The position numbers and the translations under genes were made by a program. From contig JAQJZZ010000017.1 in NCBI GenBank assembly GCA_030077755.1, forward strand, positions 1,426,001-1,490,000: 64,000 nt of DNA, in the 5' to 3' direction. Shown here piece after piece: positions 13,492-24,936 of the stretch; positions within the stretch are counted from its first letter, which is position 1; every line of letters starts with the position of its first letter. The notes beneath the pieces were generated by a model that saw nothing but the letters and a program-made list of their open reading frames with translations, had not been told where the DNA came from and did not search any database. This stretch comes from Filosporella fistucella. Its lineage: Eukaryota; Ascomycota; Leotiomycetes; Helotiales.

Positions 13492-14451
13492 ATGCAATTC
13501 TCTATTCGACCCTTCTTCTTCCTCGCTATATCTCTCATCCTCCTATCCTCATCCTCCCTCATCCTCGCCTCTCCCAACCCATCTTCTCCTTTGGCACCTG
13601 CAACAGCCGAAAATAAAAACGGACAGGGAAAATCAAATTCGAACGAGGAGGTTCTGGGGAGTGTATCTAGAACCCGCTCAGAGATCGAGAGGGATGTAGA
13701 TGGGGTACTTGGAGGGCAGGTGGGTTGTGGTGGGAAGTGTACGAGTAGTACAGACTGTATGGCGGGTGGGGGGTGTCCTTTCTGTGAGGGTGGAAGGGTA
13801 GGTTTATACTCTTTCTTTCTTTGGGTGGCGTGTTTTGGGAGGGGGAGGGGAATGGGAGGTAGTTTGGGTGAATGTAGATAATTGGGTGGTGATAGTTGAA
13901 GAAAGGAGAACATGCTCCTATAGGACAGACATTCAAGAAGGATACGTGCAGAGGATATACGAGAATATTCCAGCTAACATATCACAGTGCGGATTAAGAC
14001 CCAAGAGAGAAGCAGATGAAATCATGAACAAGAGAGCTGGATGCGGTACCGCTTGCTACACGACAGCTGATTGTAGAGCAGCGGGATGCGGAATATGTTT
14101 ACCCAGCAAATTCGTACATATCACCCTCTCACTTTCTCCACCTCCCTCTCAATATTCCCTGAATCCTTCTCGATGGCCCTTTCTCCAGCAAAATAAAGAC
14201 TAACAGACACAGTGCGGCTATCGCAAACGCGAGGAGGGAGAGGAAGAAGTGCTGCTAGTAAAGAAAGCCACTTGTGGACAGCCGTGCTCCTCCAGAGCGG
14301 ATTGTAAAGATTGCGCTAATGGGTTTTGCACCATGGGGAAGGTGAGTTTTTTCTTTTCCTACTGAACTGGTGAGGAACGGATCAGAAGTGGAGAAGGTGA
14401 GTTCGAGAAATATATGTTGACTGTAATGAATAGTGCCAACACCCTCGTTGA
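13492..14451 (+). CDS. Secreted precursor with three six-cysteine carboxypeptidase-inhibitor-like modules
   Basis: Predicted 192 aa secreted polyprotein. Exons are 13492-13797, 13988-14113, 14213-14341 and 14434-14451 (18 nt: C, Q, H, P, R, stop), all joined in phase 0; introns are 190, 99 and 92 bp. A signal peptide (FFFLAISLILLSSSSLILAS) starts at the chosen ATG. Three modules follow. Cysteines are at 79, 83, 89, 95, 98, 103; at 121, 125, 131, 136, 139, 145; and at 165, 169, 175, 178, 183, 188. Module 1 reads C-x3-C-x5-C-x5-C-x2-C-x4-C-G, nearly the spacing of potato carboxypeptidase inhibitor knottins (last gap x6 there). An Asp precedes every third cysteine. KR or KK pairs at 108-109, 117-118, 149-150 and 161-162 flank modules 2 and 3, suggesting Kex2 processing. 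Each intron lies exactly before the sixth cysteine codon. Protease inhibition is inferred only from spacing. Confidence 0.75.
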
Positions 14452-15246
14452 GAATGGAAGAAGGGAGAGAAGTGCTGGCGGGGGAGATGCTTAGAGTGGT
14501 TGATGGTGGGAATGGTTTGAAGTTCGGAATTGACCCTGGGAGGGGCAATGATAGCTAGTTGAAGACTTAGATGAATTGCAAGAAATGAATGCATGGTTTA
14601 CTATTCTCTACCTCTCTTGGGTATTTAACGCTGTGATCGAAACAGGGGGCGAGATTCTTACAGTATGATGGTAGATTATAGGAAAGCCAAGTAGAAAATT
14701 AGAGGTGGGGATGTTAATTGAGGACGAGTCCTAAAGCTAGGTTGAAATTCTCAGATGACGGAAGAAGGACAGAATCAGAGGATACAACAACAACTTTAAG
14801 GACTTTGACGTAACTGGCAATTCGATGGAATGGGAGGTTATTAAAGTTTAAAGTGGAATCGAAGACAAAGACTTCAAGGAAGCACTCTTCAACTTTCAAA
14901 GACCTCACTTGTGAATTATAGATTTACTGACCATTCACCGTCTTCCCAATCACATCGCCAAAAAAAACCGCCAACATTAACCATCGCCACGATGAAATCA
15001 CTTCAAGTAACGACATATTCAATCGATTTAATTTAAATCATATTTTATTCATCCAACCCGCCTTTTATTTATATACACATTCAAAGATGCAAAAAGATAA
15101 ATTAATGCAAGACAAACAGATATATAACAACCTGAGTGATGAGAAAGCCTGAGTGATGAACCCAATACATCCCAGAATGAATGTCCGTTGAACGCCATGC
15201 GGAAATGCAGATGCGGAGGTATAGGCTAGAGGTGAATGGGAATCAT
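14452..15246. other. Intergenic region between convergent cysteine-rich gene and MET5
   Basis: About 800 bp of 3' flanks from two convergent genes. I see no supported gene, RNA or repeat. The end near 15000-15110 is A/T-rich and probably contains polyadenylation signals of the minus-strand gene. Confidence 0.5.
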
Positions 15247-18200
15247 TTATTCCTCGTCGGACTCTTCTTCTCCGACCTAGAGATGTGTTAGTTTTTGTCT
15301 TTGAAGATTGGGAGGGGATGCTTACATCATCATGGAAAGTCTTTCCCTCTGTCGTCTCATTGATCATGCCAATTCGAATACAGAAATCTCCGAAATGTTC
15401 TCCCTTCTTTCGCTCCAGGGAATAGCGCTTCAGTAAAGGCTTCATGATTTCCAGGATCTCATCCTCTTTGATACTGCTTCTGTAGAGCTTGTTGAGCCTC
15501 TGACCATGGTATCCACCACCCAAATACATATTATAAGCGCCGTATGCTTTGCCCACGAATGCAACTTCAGCTAACCAAGGACGAGCACATCCGTTGGGAC
15601 AACCGGTCATTCTCATGACGATAGAGTCTTGTCTCATGCCATTCTCTTCAATGACGCCCTCGAGCTTGGTGATGAGCTCTGGAAGGTATCTCTCACTTTC
15701 AGCCATAGCGAGTCCGCAAGTTGGGAAAGCCACACAAGCTGATGATGAAAGTCGGAGACCGGAGAAGTTGGTGTTGTCAAGTTTGTACTTCGCCATCATC
15801 TTTTTGATGTTCGGCAGGTCTTCATCGGCAACATTGCTGATGATCAGATGTTGATTACCAGTTAAACGGAACTCGCCCTTGTGTACCTTTGCGATCTCTC
15901 GAAGACCAGTCTTCATTGGGAATTCAGCAGTATCCTCGATACGACCATTTTCGATGAAGAATGTGAAATGGTTCAATCCATTCTCATCCTTTTGCCATCC
16001 GAAAGTATCGATGTTACTTTGGAATTTGAATGCCTTTGCCTTTTGGAACTTCTTCCCCCAAAGCTCCTCAACCTTTCCTCGGAAGACATCGACTCCCATA
16101 TCATCGATGGTATACTTTAGACGAGCGTGCTTGCGGTTCTTACGATCACCATGATCGCGTTGAACCAACATGACCTTCTCACAAGCAATATGAACTTCAT
16201 CCTTAGAAACAAATCCAAGCATGCTACCGGTCCTTGGGTATGTCTTCTTATTGTTGTGAGTAACACCCATACCACCACCAGCCAAAAGATTGAAACCAGT
16301 CAAATGACCAGATTTATCCTTGCAGGCAATGAGACCAATGTCGTGTGCATAGACATCGGTGTCGTTATGCGGTGGAATAGCAATGGTGATCTTGAACTTT
16401 CTTGGCAGATATGTCGGGCCGTACAGAGGCTCGAAATCTTGTACAGCATCACCTGCAATCTGAGTCTTCTTATCATTCTCATCCTTCAACCAAATCTCAT
16501 GATACGCAGTTGTAGATGGAAGTAAGTGATCTGAAATCTTTTGCGAACAAGCGTAGACTTCTCGGTGATATCTCGAAGCTGTTGGCAGACTGCTACACAT
16601 GACGTTTCGGTTAACATCACCGCAAGCAGCAATAGTGGTCATCAACGCCGCGTTGATACCTCTCATTGCTGACTTCAGCTTGCCCTTAACGACACCATGG
16701 AATTGGAAGGTTTGACGAGTAGTGAGCTTCATTGTCTCGTTTCCGAAATTGTTGCTGATATCGTCCATCTGGATCCATTGCTTTGGAGTTGAGACACCAC
16801 CAGCTAATCTGCACCGAATCATGAAGGAGTAAGCTGGCTCGAGTCCTTGCGCTTTTCGTTCGTCTCGTAGATCACGGTCATCTTGCATATATGTACCGTG
16901 GAATTTCGTAAGCTGTTGATCGGATGCAGATATTGCGCCGGTGGTTGGATCAGCGAGACCTTCTTCAATAGTACCACGAAGGTAATTTGATGCAAGTTTG
17001 ATATCCTCGTTGGTAATAGGTGGTGCTTCTTGGGGAAGACCCTCTACTTTGTCGACACCAAGAGCTTGCCAGATGAGAGGCTCCCACTCTTGGTATCCAG
17101 TTTGGAATCCATCAGGATCTTGATCATCACCAAGACCAATTTCTGCAAGACGCTTTGCACCAAAGTTGGCCAAAACACGGTCAAGATCTTTTCCGGGTTT
17201 GTTGTAATAGTGCTTGTCTTGCTTGCGAGGCCAGTATTGACTATCACCGAGTGCAAAAACGGAGAAATTAACATTGGCGAGATCAAGCTCAGTACTGTCT
17301 TTGACAGCATCCCAGAATGCACGACCGTTTTGTGGAAACTCACCCTGACCAGCGGTACAGGTGAGAATGACAATATTTTCTTCCTTGGGAAGATCCTCAA
17401 CTGGATAGTCTTCCATTGCCATGACAATTGTCTTCAGTCCTCTTGCTTTGCCTCTGGTCCCCATACGCTTGGCGAGTGACTGGGCATTTCCATTGTCAGA
17501 ACCAAAGAGAATTGTAAGTGGTGCGCCATACAATCCCTCAAGAAGTTGATTGTAGGCATCCTTTGCTTTACGTTTCTGGAGTTCCCGAATTTCGGTTCCA
17601 TAATCTTGGGCGAGGTTTGACGACAGTTCAGGGTGTCTCTTCATCAATTGTGTGAGATGGTTATCACGTGCTAAGAACTCCTTAAGCTCGTTCTTGACTC
17701 GTTCAGAGTCCAGTGAGAAGTTGGGTTCTCCCTTGTCCTCATTTGATGGATTCCATCTGTACAGTGGCCAGTATCCGAGGTCTACAGCCTTCTTTGTCTC
17801 TTGAAGGACAGTCAGAGGCGAATCCTCCTCCTTGAAGTATGGCAGGTAGGCAACAATGACTGAGGGGCCTTCGAATTGATCGGCTTCAATCATTGCTTGT
17901 AGAACTTGTGTGTACGAGCTGTACACGGCCACTGAAGCGACATAAGCATTGCCGTAGTTCATCGCATAGAGACCAATGTCCTTCTTCCGTCTTGCAGCAT
18001 CTAATGCCGCTCGGTCAGAATATGGGGTTGAATCAATAATGAGCATATTGACATTCTCGCCAGATGCAATGACATGATGAACACCTGAGTTACCCAAATC
18101 ATAAGCCCAAGCATCGGAACCTACAAGCCAAGACGATTCCTTTCGGAAGAGTCCTTTCTTTGAGAGAAGATCACGGGCTAACGGCGAACCATCAGTTTCG

Positions 18201-20149
18201 AGTCGGGAAATGATTTGATCAGCAATCTCAGTTGCTGTCTTCTCATCGCTTGAGTTCTCAGCCCACTTGGCAAGCCAAGGCTTGACAGCTTCTGTAACGA
18301 ATTCCTTTGAGGCGGCAGCCTTTTGAACCTCGCTGGTAAACCGTTGGCGGTGCTCCTTTCTAGCCAATAGCGAACCAAATCCAAATTCAGGGTTAGATGC
18401 AAAAGATTCTGAAACACCAGCATTCTGTGATCCAATCGCATTTGCTAAGTAGAGTCGTTGTCCAAAGACTTGATCCAAAATCTTCATGTATGCAGATTCA
18501 ACCTTTGGCTGGCTGAGCTTGTATGACTCTAATGACTGAACTGGTCCGTCTGCATTTCCAACTTCCAAATTCTGGATGGGTTTCTCGGATTTCAAATTTT
18601 GGAAAACGCCACGAAGAGCCTGTCCAACGGTCGCAGGGGCAATATAACCCAGTTGGTGACCGACAATTGTCTCAACGCCACCTCCTGGTCCAGATTTAAG
18701 AGTTGTAAGAAGATCCAGAAGAAGAGGTCCCCATTTGGTGGTCTTTCTCCGGATTTGCTCTAGAACTGCAATTCGCTTGATAGATTTTGGAAGGGTTGCC
18801 ACCAGCTTGGATCCCAACCATGGTCGATATAACCTAGCTGTGATAATACCAGATTTGGCGTAAACCTCGTTTGGTTTGGCGTTGTCAATCGCTTGAGCAA
18901 AAGCACCAACATCTGAACCAAAAATGAATACCGCATTCTCAGCATTGGATGGTCCGGAGTATTGAAATGGAGTGTACTCGCGTCCTAGACCTTCCTTGAA
19001 TTGGCTCCAAATCGCGGTGACGAAGTTGTAGATGTCATCCGAGTTGACTGGTCGCGAAGTCGCTGACTCCACAGTGGTAGCAGAGGAAGCGCTGGCCTTG
19101 CTATCCACACTACTCTCTCTTCCAGATTTCGAGGATCCAACAGATGAAGCTTTCGATGCCTCTGCAGGCGTTGCAATGGCAGATGTCGCCTCAACGCCTT
19201 CCATTGCGCCAGAAACTGCAGCTGGAGCTGGAGTTTCAACAATGGTAGCAACTCGTCCATCATCGGCATATATACTTGTTCCTCCAATTTTGCTGCTTTG
19301 GAAAGCATGTACAGCGTCCAAATTCAAGATTGCAGATACAACCTCAATATTTTCGAAAGGAATGTGATTATCCTCAGCTGACGAACCCGCATCAAAGAAA
19401 TGGATGACACCTTTTCCAGACTTAATTGCCAAAGCATGAGCAGTTAGACCAATGTCCTGTGCTTCTTGTAGAGTCTCAGATTGTAGGAAAGTGAAGCCAG
19501 AATTCCGAATAGAGGTAATTGCGGAGTAATCTGGATAGCTTGCGGGTTGTAGTGAGACATGAATCACGACTGGGAAATTTGCCAGTCGGTAGAGGTGGGG
19601 TACTGAGGAGACGAGGATGGAAGAGTTGGTGGTGACAGTAACCAATTTGCCATTTCGAATAGGTGTGAAGACTGAGAGGAGAGGGTCGGCGTTATGTCTT
19701 ATTGATTCGATCTGCAGGAGATATCAGTATAAAGTCAATCTTTCCTAGAGAGTGTCCTCACTTCTGGAACTCCATCTTCAGCGGCGGCAACAAGCCCTTT
19801 GTCCTTGCGCCCAGCATATCTTTTTAAATGCGAAGAGAACTCGGATTCAATGCCTTGAGCAGGCTGTACAGAGATAATTACATCGCTGGACAGGTATGCA
19901 ATTCTCGCCACTGTTCAATTGAAGTCAGTATACTGTAACATGGGGAATTCATGCGGGGTGCAGGGCAGAAGCAAGCATGAAGCTCGGGTAGGGACAGAAC
20001 AAAACAGAACAATACATACCAGCTTCCTCGGGGGTTCGAATCTTCAAAGAAGGCGCTGCCATATTGTCTTGATAGTGATTATCCCTCCGACTGGAATGGG
20101 GAGAGGAAGAATTCTCGTCTTGCTCAGGACGACGGAAGAGGAAAGCCAT
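15247..20149 (-). CDS. MET5: Sulfite reductase (NADPH) beta subunit, hemoprotein
   Basis: Reduces sulfite to sulfide in assimilatory sulfate reduction (cysteine and methionine synthesis), paired with a flavoprotein alpha subunit. Exons are 20020-20149, 19762-19910, 15326-19711 and 15247-15276, with introns of 109, 50 and 49 bp; the product is 1,564 aa. The N-terminal half is a pyruvate-ferredoxin-oxidoreductase/TPP-like region, then a flavodoxin domain (LTILFGSDNGNAQSL, about residue 820), then two nitrite/sulfite reductase halves. Siroheme/4Fe-4S ligands appear as CVAFPTC and TGCPNGC (about residues 1420-1465). The last exon is only 30 nt and gives an acidic end, VGEEESDEE. The first exon is supported by smooth joining into VARIAYLSSDVIISVQPAQ. 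A second Met (MAAPSLKIRTPEEAG) in exon 1 is an alternative start. Confidence 0.95.
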
Positions 20150-21812
20150 CTGGGTTTATTTTTCTCTCTCTTGAAGTTTTAGGTCTCTAGTCCTAGTCCT
20201 CCGTAGGCTAGTGGATGCTGGGGCGATACCGTACTCGGAGTGCTGTCTGGTCATTCCCGAGCTTCATACAGGGGAGAAAGAGTCAGGGAGGAATCGGGGA
20301 GCAGTGTATTCAGCCAACAGAAGGCGGGTCAATTGACGGTTCGTAGATGGCGGGCAGCAGACTGGCTGCAAAATATTCTGTGGACCAGCAGAAAATGTCG
20401 AAATGAGAGGGTCGATGTAGTAAGTATGAGGAAATAGAGTGGGGTGCAGCTGGTTGCATCGACGGTGGAGTTGAGATTTGGGCGGGTTTTGGGTGGCATT
20501 GTCCACTGATGGGAAGCGATGGGTCAGCCAAAATGGCCCAGATCTTGTGCTCTGAGCACGCAATTTTTAGTCGCAGGTCGCCCTTGATTCCAGCCACCCC
20601 CCTTCGGCCGAGCTCGAGCCGATACCTTTATTAAGTGTGCAAGTGATGAGAAAAGTGGTGATGAGATTGACTAGGTATTAGTTCCTCCTGCACACCTTAC
20701 CTCTGCATGTGAGCTGCTTGTATTTTGTTATTATGATGTGATCATATTCGGGATTTGACTTGTGGCAATAGCTGCGAGAGCATTGCAAAAGGCTGCCTAT
20801 TACTTGAACTATTTGGTAATTGTTCTCTCTTCTCTCTCTTCCATTTTTCATACTCTCATCCTTCAAACTTTAATCCCGAAACAAATGCCGATTCTTCCCC
20901 GGTATTGACTACTTCTTATCAACATTTTTGTATTCAACGATCCTTCCATGTCTGTTCAGCTTTCAACGGTCAAGGCAATCTACCATTCCAATTTCACCCT
21001 TTAAACAACGGCTTTTCTTCATATATCAGAGAGACACTTCGTTCTACTGGTTTACATATGAACATTGAGCGCCGTTCACTCTTCAGACACAGGATATGTG
21101 TTTCATTCTACCATTTAGTGCCGTCATTTAAGCGGCACTCATTTCCAGACCCTGGAGGTACACTTTGTTCTACTGTTCTGGCTCTGTCATCTTTGCGGCA
21201 TTCATTCTCCAGAGACTAGACATACATCTCATTGTACTATTCTAGTTCTGCCCTACAAACGGCATTTATTCTTCGGACGCCAGAAGTACACTACTTTCCC
21301 TCTATTCTTCGAAGTCCGAAGAACTATCAATGCCTCTCTTCTTGAGCGTCGAAGCATAATCTGGTTTCTACATTGCTAAGTTAGCTACTGCAACTGCATT
21401 CATTCTCGTTCCGCCTAAACTTTTAGAAGAATCTTATGCATTTCTCTTGCACAAGTTAGTCGAAGCTTTGTGCTTGCTTAATTATTATTGAATATTACAA
21501 GATCAATTCATTTTACCATTATAATTTTCTATAGGATATATTTCCATGTATACAAAACTTCTTACATATGGCATTTTTTAGCTTAAATAATGTTAAAAAT
21601 CTTCTTACTGATCAACTGTGTTCTCCTTCCTAGTTAATATAGAAGTTTTAATCCATTCCAGTATTGCAATTTGTGCCTTGGTTATATATAGATTCCTTAT
21701 GCAGCTATTAACGCGCAATCCAAGTAGCCATCCCATTTTATCCTAGCATGTCCTTTTCATCGTTTGGTATTTCCCGGAAGAGATATATCCTATTAACTCC
21801 ATCCATCCAATT
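20150..21812. other. Intergenic region upstream of MET5, containing a degenerate tandem repeat
   Basis: No convincing gene. The first 500 bp are presumably the MET5 promoter. A 154-codon plus-strand frame (20755-21219) is low-complexity and runs through the tandem repeat listed separately, so I do not call it. Positions 21480-21740 are A/T-rich and unremarkable. Confidence 0.5.
21008..21330. repeat. Degenerate tandem repeat, period 61-64 bp, about five copies
   Basis: Copies begin near 21008, 21071, 21132, 21195 and 21259. Each starts with a variant of GCGGCATTCATTCTTCAGA, followed about 20-25 bp later by a variant of TACACTTTGTTCTACTGTTC. The spacing of 61, 63 and 64 bp between successive starts and the ordered two-block structure support a diverged minisatellite. 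A weaker sixth copy may follow from 21301. The copies are too diverged and A/T-rich to be a coding repeat in any one frame. Confidence 0.7.
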
Positions 21813-22598
21813 TCAAAGCACAATCCACTCATCACACTCATCAGATTCACTCTCTCCCCCATCCCAAGTACTAACACCAGACATCTTTCCCAGATCCTTA
21901 GCATCCCCCCTCCCTACCCCCTTATTCCCTTCTAAAACCCTCGTCCCAAGATTCCCATCCTCCTCATCACTCCCCTCATCCACCCCCCTCCTCCTCCAAA
22001 CCCTCCTACAAGGCGGTCTCAGCATTCCCTTCTCTGTCCCCCAAAGCGCCTTCACCTCTCCCCCCTCCTCTAACCTCCTCTCAAAATGCCCAAAATAATA
22101 CGGTAACAGTCCACTAAAACTTCTCACCAAACAGCGTCCTCTAATCCTATTCCCCATCCTAGTTTCCCTTTCTAGCTTACACATCCTCCCAACTCTCTCC
22201 TTCACATCCCCATCCCCTACACCCTCACCCAACAACTGTCTACCCAACTCAACCTCGCATTTCCCCGCTTCAAAATCAAGAAAATAGCATTCTTGACCTT
22301 CTTTCCTATCTCTTCCTACGTTCAGAAGATTATTATCTATCCTGAATTTCGCATCGAAGATATCGTAGTTTTCTACTAGTGTGAGACGCAGAGATGAGGG
22401 TAAGATGGAGGGGCCTGGGATAGAGAGGATGAGGGTGTGGGGCGTGGAGGAGTGGTCGAAGAGGGTAAATATTATTTGGATTTTGGGGCTCTCGCTCGGT
22501 GAGGAGACAAAGAATATTGAGGCGTGGTTGTTGGCTCGTTTGCTTTGGAGGGAGGCGCCGTAGGGGAGACTGTTGAGAGAGAGGCAGGAGGCGAACAT
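21813..22598 (-). CDS. Hypothetical protein, acidic C-terminus
   Basis: Single-exon frame of 261 codons that I do not recognise. The N-terminal half looks like a folded beta-rich domain (SIFFVSSPSESPKIQIIF, then a stretch with LILSIPGPSILPSSLRLTL). The middle has a conserved-looking FSGLLPYYFGHFERRLEEGG motif, and the end is glycine- and acid-rich (SESDECDEWIVL). There is no signal peptide or clear membrane span. The matching region on the plus strand is C-rich and lacks a comparable frame. The length of open frame, composition and isolation favour a real gene, but an upstream exon cannot be excluded. Confidence 0.55.
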   Translation of the reverse strand: MFASCLSLNSLPYGASLQSKRANNHASIFFVSSPSESPKIQIIFTLFDHSSTPHTLILSIPGPSILPSSLRLTLVENYDIFDAKFRIDNNLLNVGRDRKEGQECYFLDFEAGKCEVELGRQLLGEGVGDGDVKERVGRMCKLERETRMGNRIRGRCLVRSFSGLLPYYFGHFERRLEEGGEVKALWGTEKGMLRPPCRRVWRRRGVDEGSDEEDGNLGTRVLEGNKGVGRGDAKDLGKMSGVSTWDGGESESDECDEWIVL

Positions 22599-23928
22599 CC
22601 TTGGAGTGAGGTACGTGATAGGATGGCTGGATCACGAATCTGAGTCTGTGGCAGCTGTTCGCTGGTGTATAAAATGTAAAAATATCGGCACAATTATATA
22701 AGTTTGTTTCCCAGATGAGTGCAGAATCCGTGGTAGTTGAAACTCAAAAGAACAATTCAAAGCTTCATTAAATCCAACTCTCGATCCCATCTCACCCGGG
22801 TCCTAAATCCATATATATCCCCCTCCTCCTCAATAAACATCTCATACCCGCCAGCTGAGATCCTCCACCTACTCAGTCACAAGCCTCCACTCCACCTGCC
22901 AAAACCACCAACTCACCGTTGCCAACACCTCTCAAAAAGCAATACTTGGGGGTAATCTCCTCTCTACTTCCACGGTGAGCAGCAAACAAACCATGGCATT
23001 CCCAAAATCCACAACACAATTCAATTCACGGCAGCAAACAGATCTCGTGCTGTGAGAAAATAATGTTCTGAGACGAGACAGGCTGCCCAATGGAAAACCC
23101 CTCGTACCTGTCCCACGCGCCGACTGTCTCAGAGCGCCACGGAAGAGGAAACATATAACTAAGAGAATTGTATTATTCGATGTGCCCTCAGCGGGTTCGA
23201 TGCGAGGTTAAGAGCGGGCGGGAAAGGAGGAGAACGTGATTTCAGTGCGTGGACAACAATCCAACATGGATGTGTCCGGTGGTGATTATAATTCGACCTA
23301 TAGATACAACTCTGAAACGCAAACTTTGTTCCCTAAAATCTCCAAGACGAGAAAGACTGAATCTCGAAAATGGGCTGAAAATCATAATGAGAACAAAGTT
23401 CTCCACTCCACTTGATGAACTAAGCTCGTCATGACGAATTGTGACGAGTGAAAGCTAACAGAGGATCCGTGATGCTTCGATATACTCGGGCAGGTCTTTT
23501 CTTCAATCTCTATTTTCACGGCTCCAAGGTACAATAATATGAGGGAGAAAGCAACTTGAGTTGAGTAGCTGGTGTTGGAAGGCTCTGGTCTGGTTAGGGG
23601 CGACGAACCTCAAATACAAAGCAGGTCTCCCAAATACAGAAAATTTGATGTTCTGCCATCTGCACGTCAAGGCAAGTTTCCCTTATATACCTTAGTATTG
23701 GACGGCAAATCAATTGCGTCAGAAAGCAGGATGTACAGTGCCATTACTATCTATTCATTATATATCTTCCGTCCACACCCGATCACCATCAACTGGATGG
23801 AAAACAATTCATACACCAGAAAATGCCCGAACGTTCAGATCAAAGCAAATCCTGCCACCAGACCCAGGAACGCCTTAAGCAGCTACACATCATCAAGATC
23901 TCGTATCGTACCACCTATACATCCCCCC
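22599..23928. other. Intergenic region upstream of the hypothetical gene and downstream of KEI1
   Basis: About 1.3 kb with only short frames (longest 120 codons at 23572-23934), none with recognisable domains. I see no RNA gene or repeat. The left part is presumably the promoter of the minus-strand gene ending at 21813. Confidence 0.45.
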
Positions 23929-24936
23929 CTATAACTTGGCTACGTTAATTTTTGGCAACGGTGGTCCGGTACCACTTCTCGCTCTTCGTTCCCTCTCCAG
24001 TGTACCAGGTGGTCCAGTTTGAACTTTCGTAGTCCTGAATCGCCCGTCTAGTCCCTTAACCCACGACTCATCTGCCTGTCCGCCCAACCAATAGCTCTCT
24101 CCCACCTTAACCATAATCCTACCGACCTTTCCTCTCCATCCCTCTCCCTCTGGATTGCCCTCTGCAAAAGGATTGTCTGCCTTCCCTTCTCCAGATGTGG
24201 AATCGATATGTAAATGTAGTTTCGCGGATGAGGTGGCATAGACATGTTGTCTCAATACCTGGCGTGCGTATGCCATGATCACTAGAATGAAATATACTCT
24301 AATCAAGCTGAAGAAGACTACCAGCATGATACTAGGTATGCTCTCTTCAATCCCCACTCCATGTCCCAAGCTTGGATTTGAAGCCGAAGCCGCGGCTGCT
24401 GATGCAGCAGCAGCATAAGCTACTGCCTCTTGCCCTGTTGTTGCCTCCCCAGGTTTAACCACAACATCAACCTTTGAAGCATTGAACGCTGGATTCGTAA
24501 ACCCAGCTGTATCTCCAATCGTGCCGCTTCCAGGTGCACTACTCGGGATAGCTTTATTCGCGTTATCAGCACTGACAGCCAAGAACCAAGTGATCGCGAA
24601 GGCGGATGTGAATGCTGTATTTATCACAAAATCGAAGAGGTAGAACCATGCCAACGTGAGGCATTGAAAGGGACTTTGTTTGCGAATGTGCGGCATGAGG
24701 AAAGCGAGGAGGACTAGTGCGCCGACGGAGTATATGTACATTGAGAGTTGGAGGGGCGAGAGACGCAGGCCGGTGAGGACGGCCAGGAGTCCGTAGAAGC
24801 CTGTGACTTTATTGAAAAGCATAGTGAGAGCTATCATTTCTGTCCCTGTGCGAAGACTCATCACATAGAGAAATGCCTTCATGGTAGTTAGCTTCACTGC
24901 AAAAGGGGGATCGCGAAAATGAGCTTCTCGGGGCAT
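23929..24936 (-). CDS. KEI1: Inositolphosphorylceramide synthase regulatory subunit Kei1-like (DUF1753)
   Basis: Golgi membrane protein that partners the catalytic subunit of inositolphosphorylceramide synthase in fungal sphingolipid synthesis. The 335 aa single exon carries the family hallmark near its N-terminus, MSLRTGTEMIALTMLFNKVTGFYGLLAVLTG-like, of which LRTGTE and NKVTGFYGLLA are the key parts. Four hydrophobic segments follow (about residues 30-50, 65-85, 95-120 and 200-225). An Ala-rich loop separates spans 3 and 4, and the tail is a cytosolic, basic, proline-containing stretch ending LPKINVAKL. The first ATG is preferred because the family has a short basic leader before the first span. 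In yeast Kei1 is cut by Kex2; no specific site is claimed here. Confidence 0.85.
   Translation of the reverse strand: MPREAHFRDPPFAVKLTTMKAFLYVMSLRTGTEMIALTMLFNKVTGFYGLLAVLTGLRLSPLQLSMYIYSVGALVLLAFLMPHIRKQSPFQCLTLAWFYLFDFVINTAFTSAFAITWFLAVSADNANKAIPSSAPGSGTIGDTAGFTNPAFNASKVDVVVKPGEATTGQEAVAYAAAASAAAASASNPSLGHGVGIEESIPSIMLVVFFSLIRVYFILVIMAYARQVLRQHVYATSSAKLHLHIDSTSGEGKADNPFAEGNPEGEGWRGKVGRIMVKVGESYWLGGQADESWVKGLDGRFRTTKVQTGPPGTLERERRARSGTGPPLPKINVAKL

Noticed and set aside
20755..21219. 154-codon plus-strand frame upstream of MET5
   Set aside because: Low-complexity, runs through the degenerate tandem repeat, and shows no domain or splice context.
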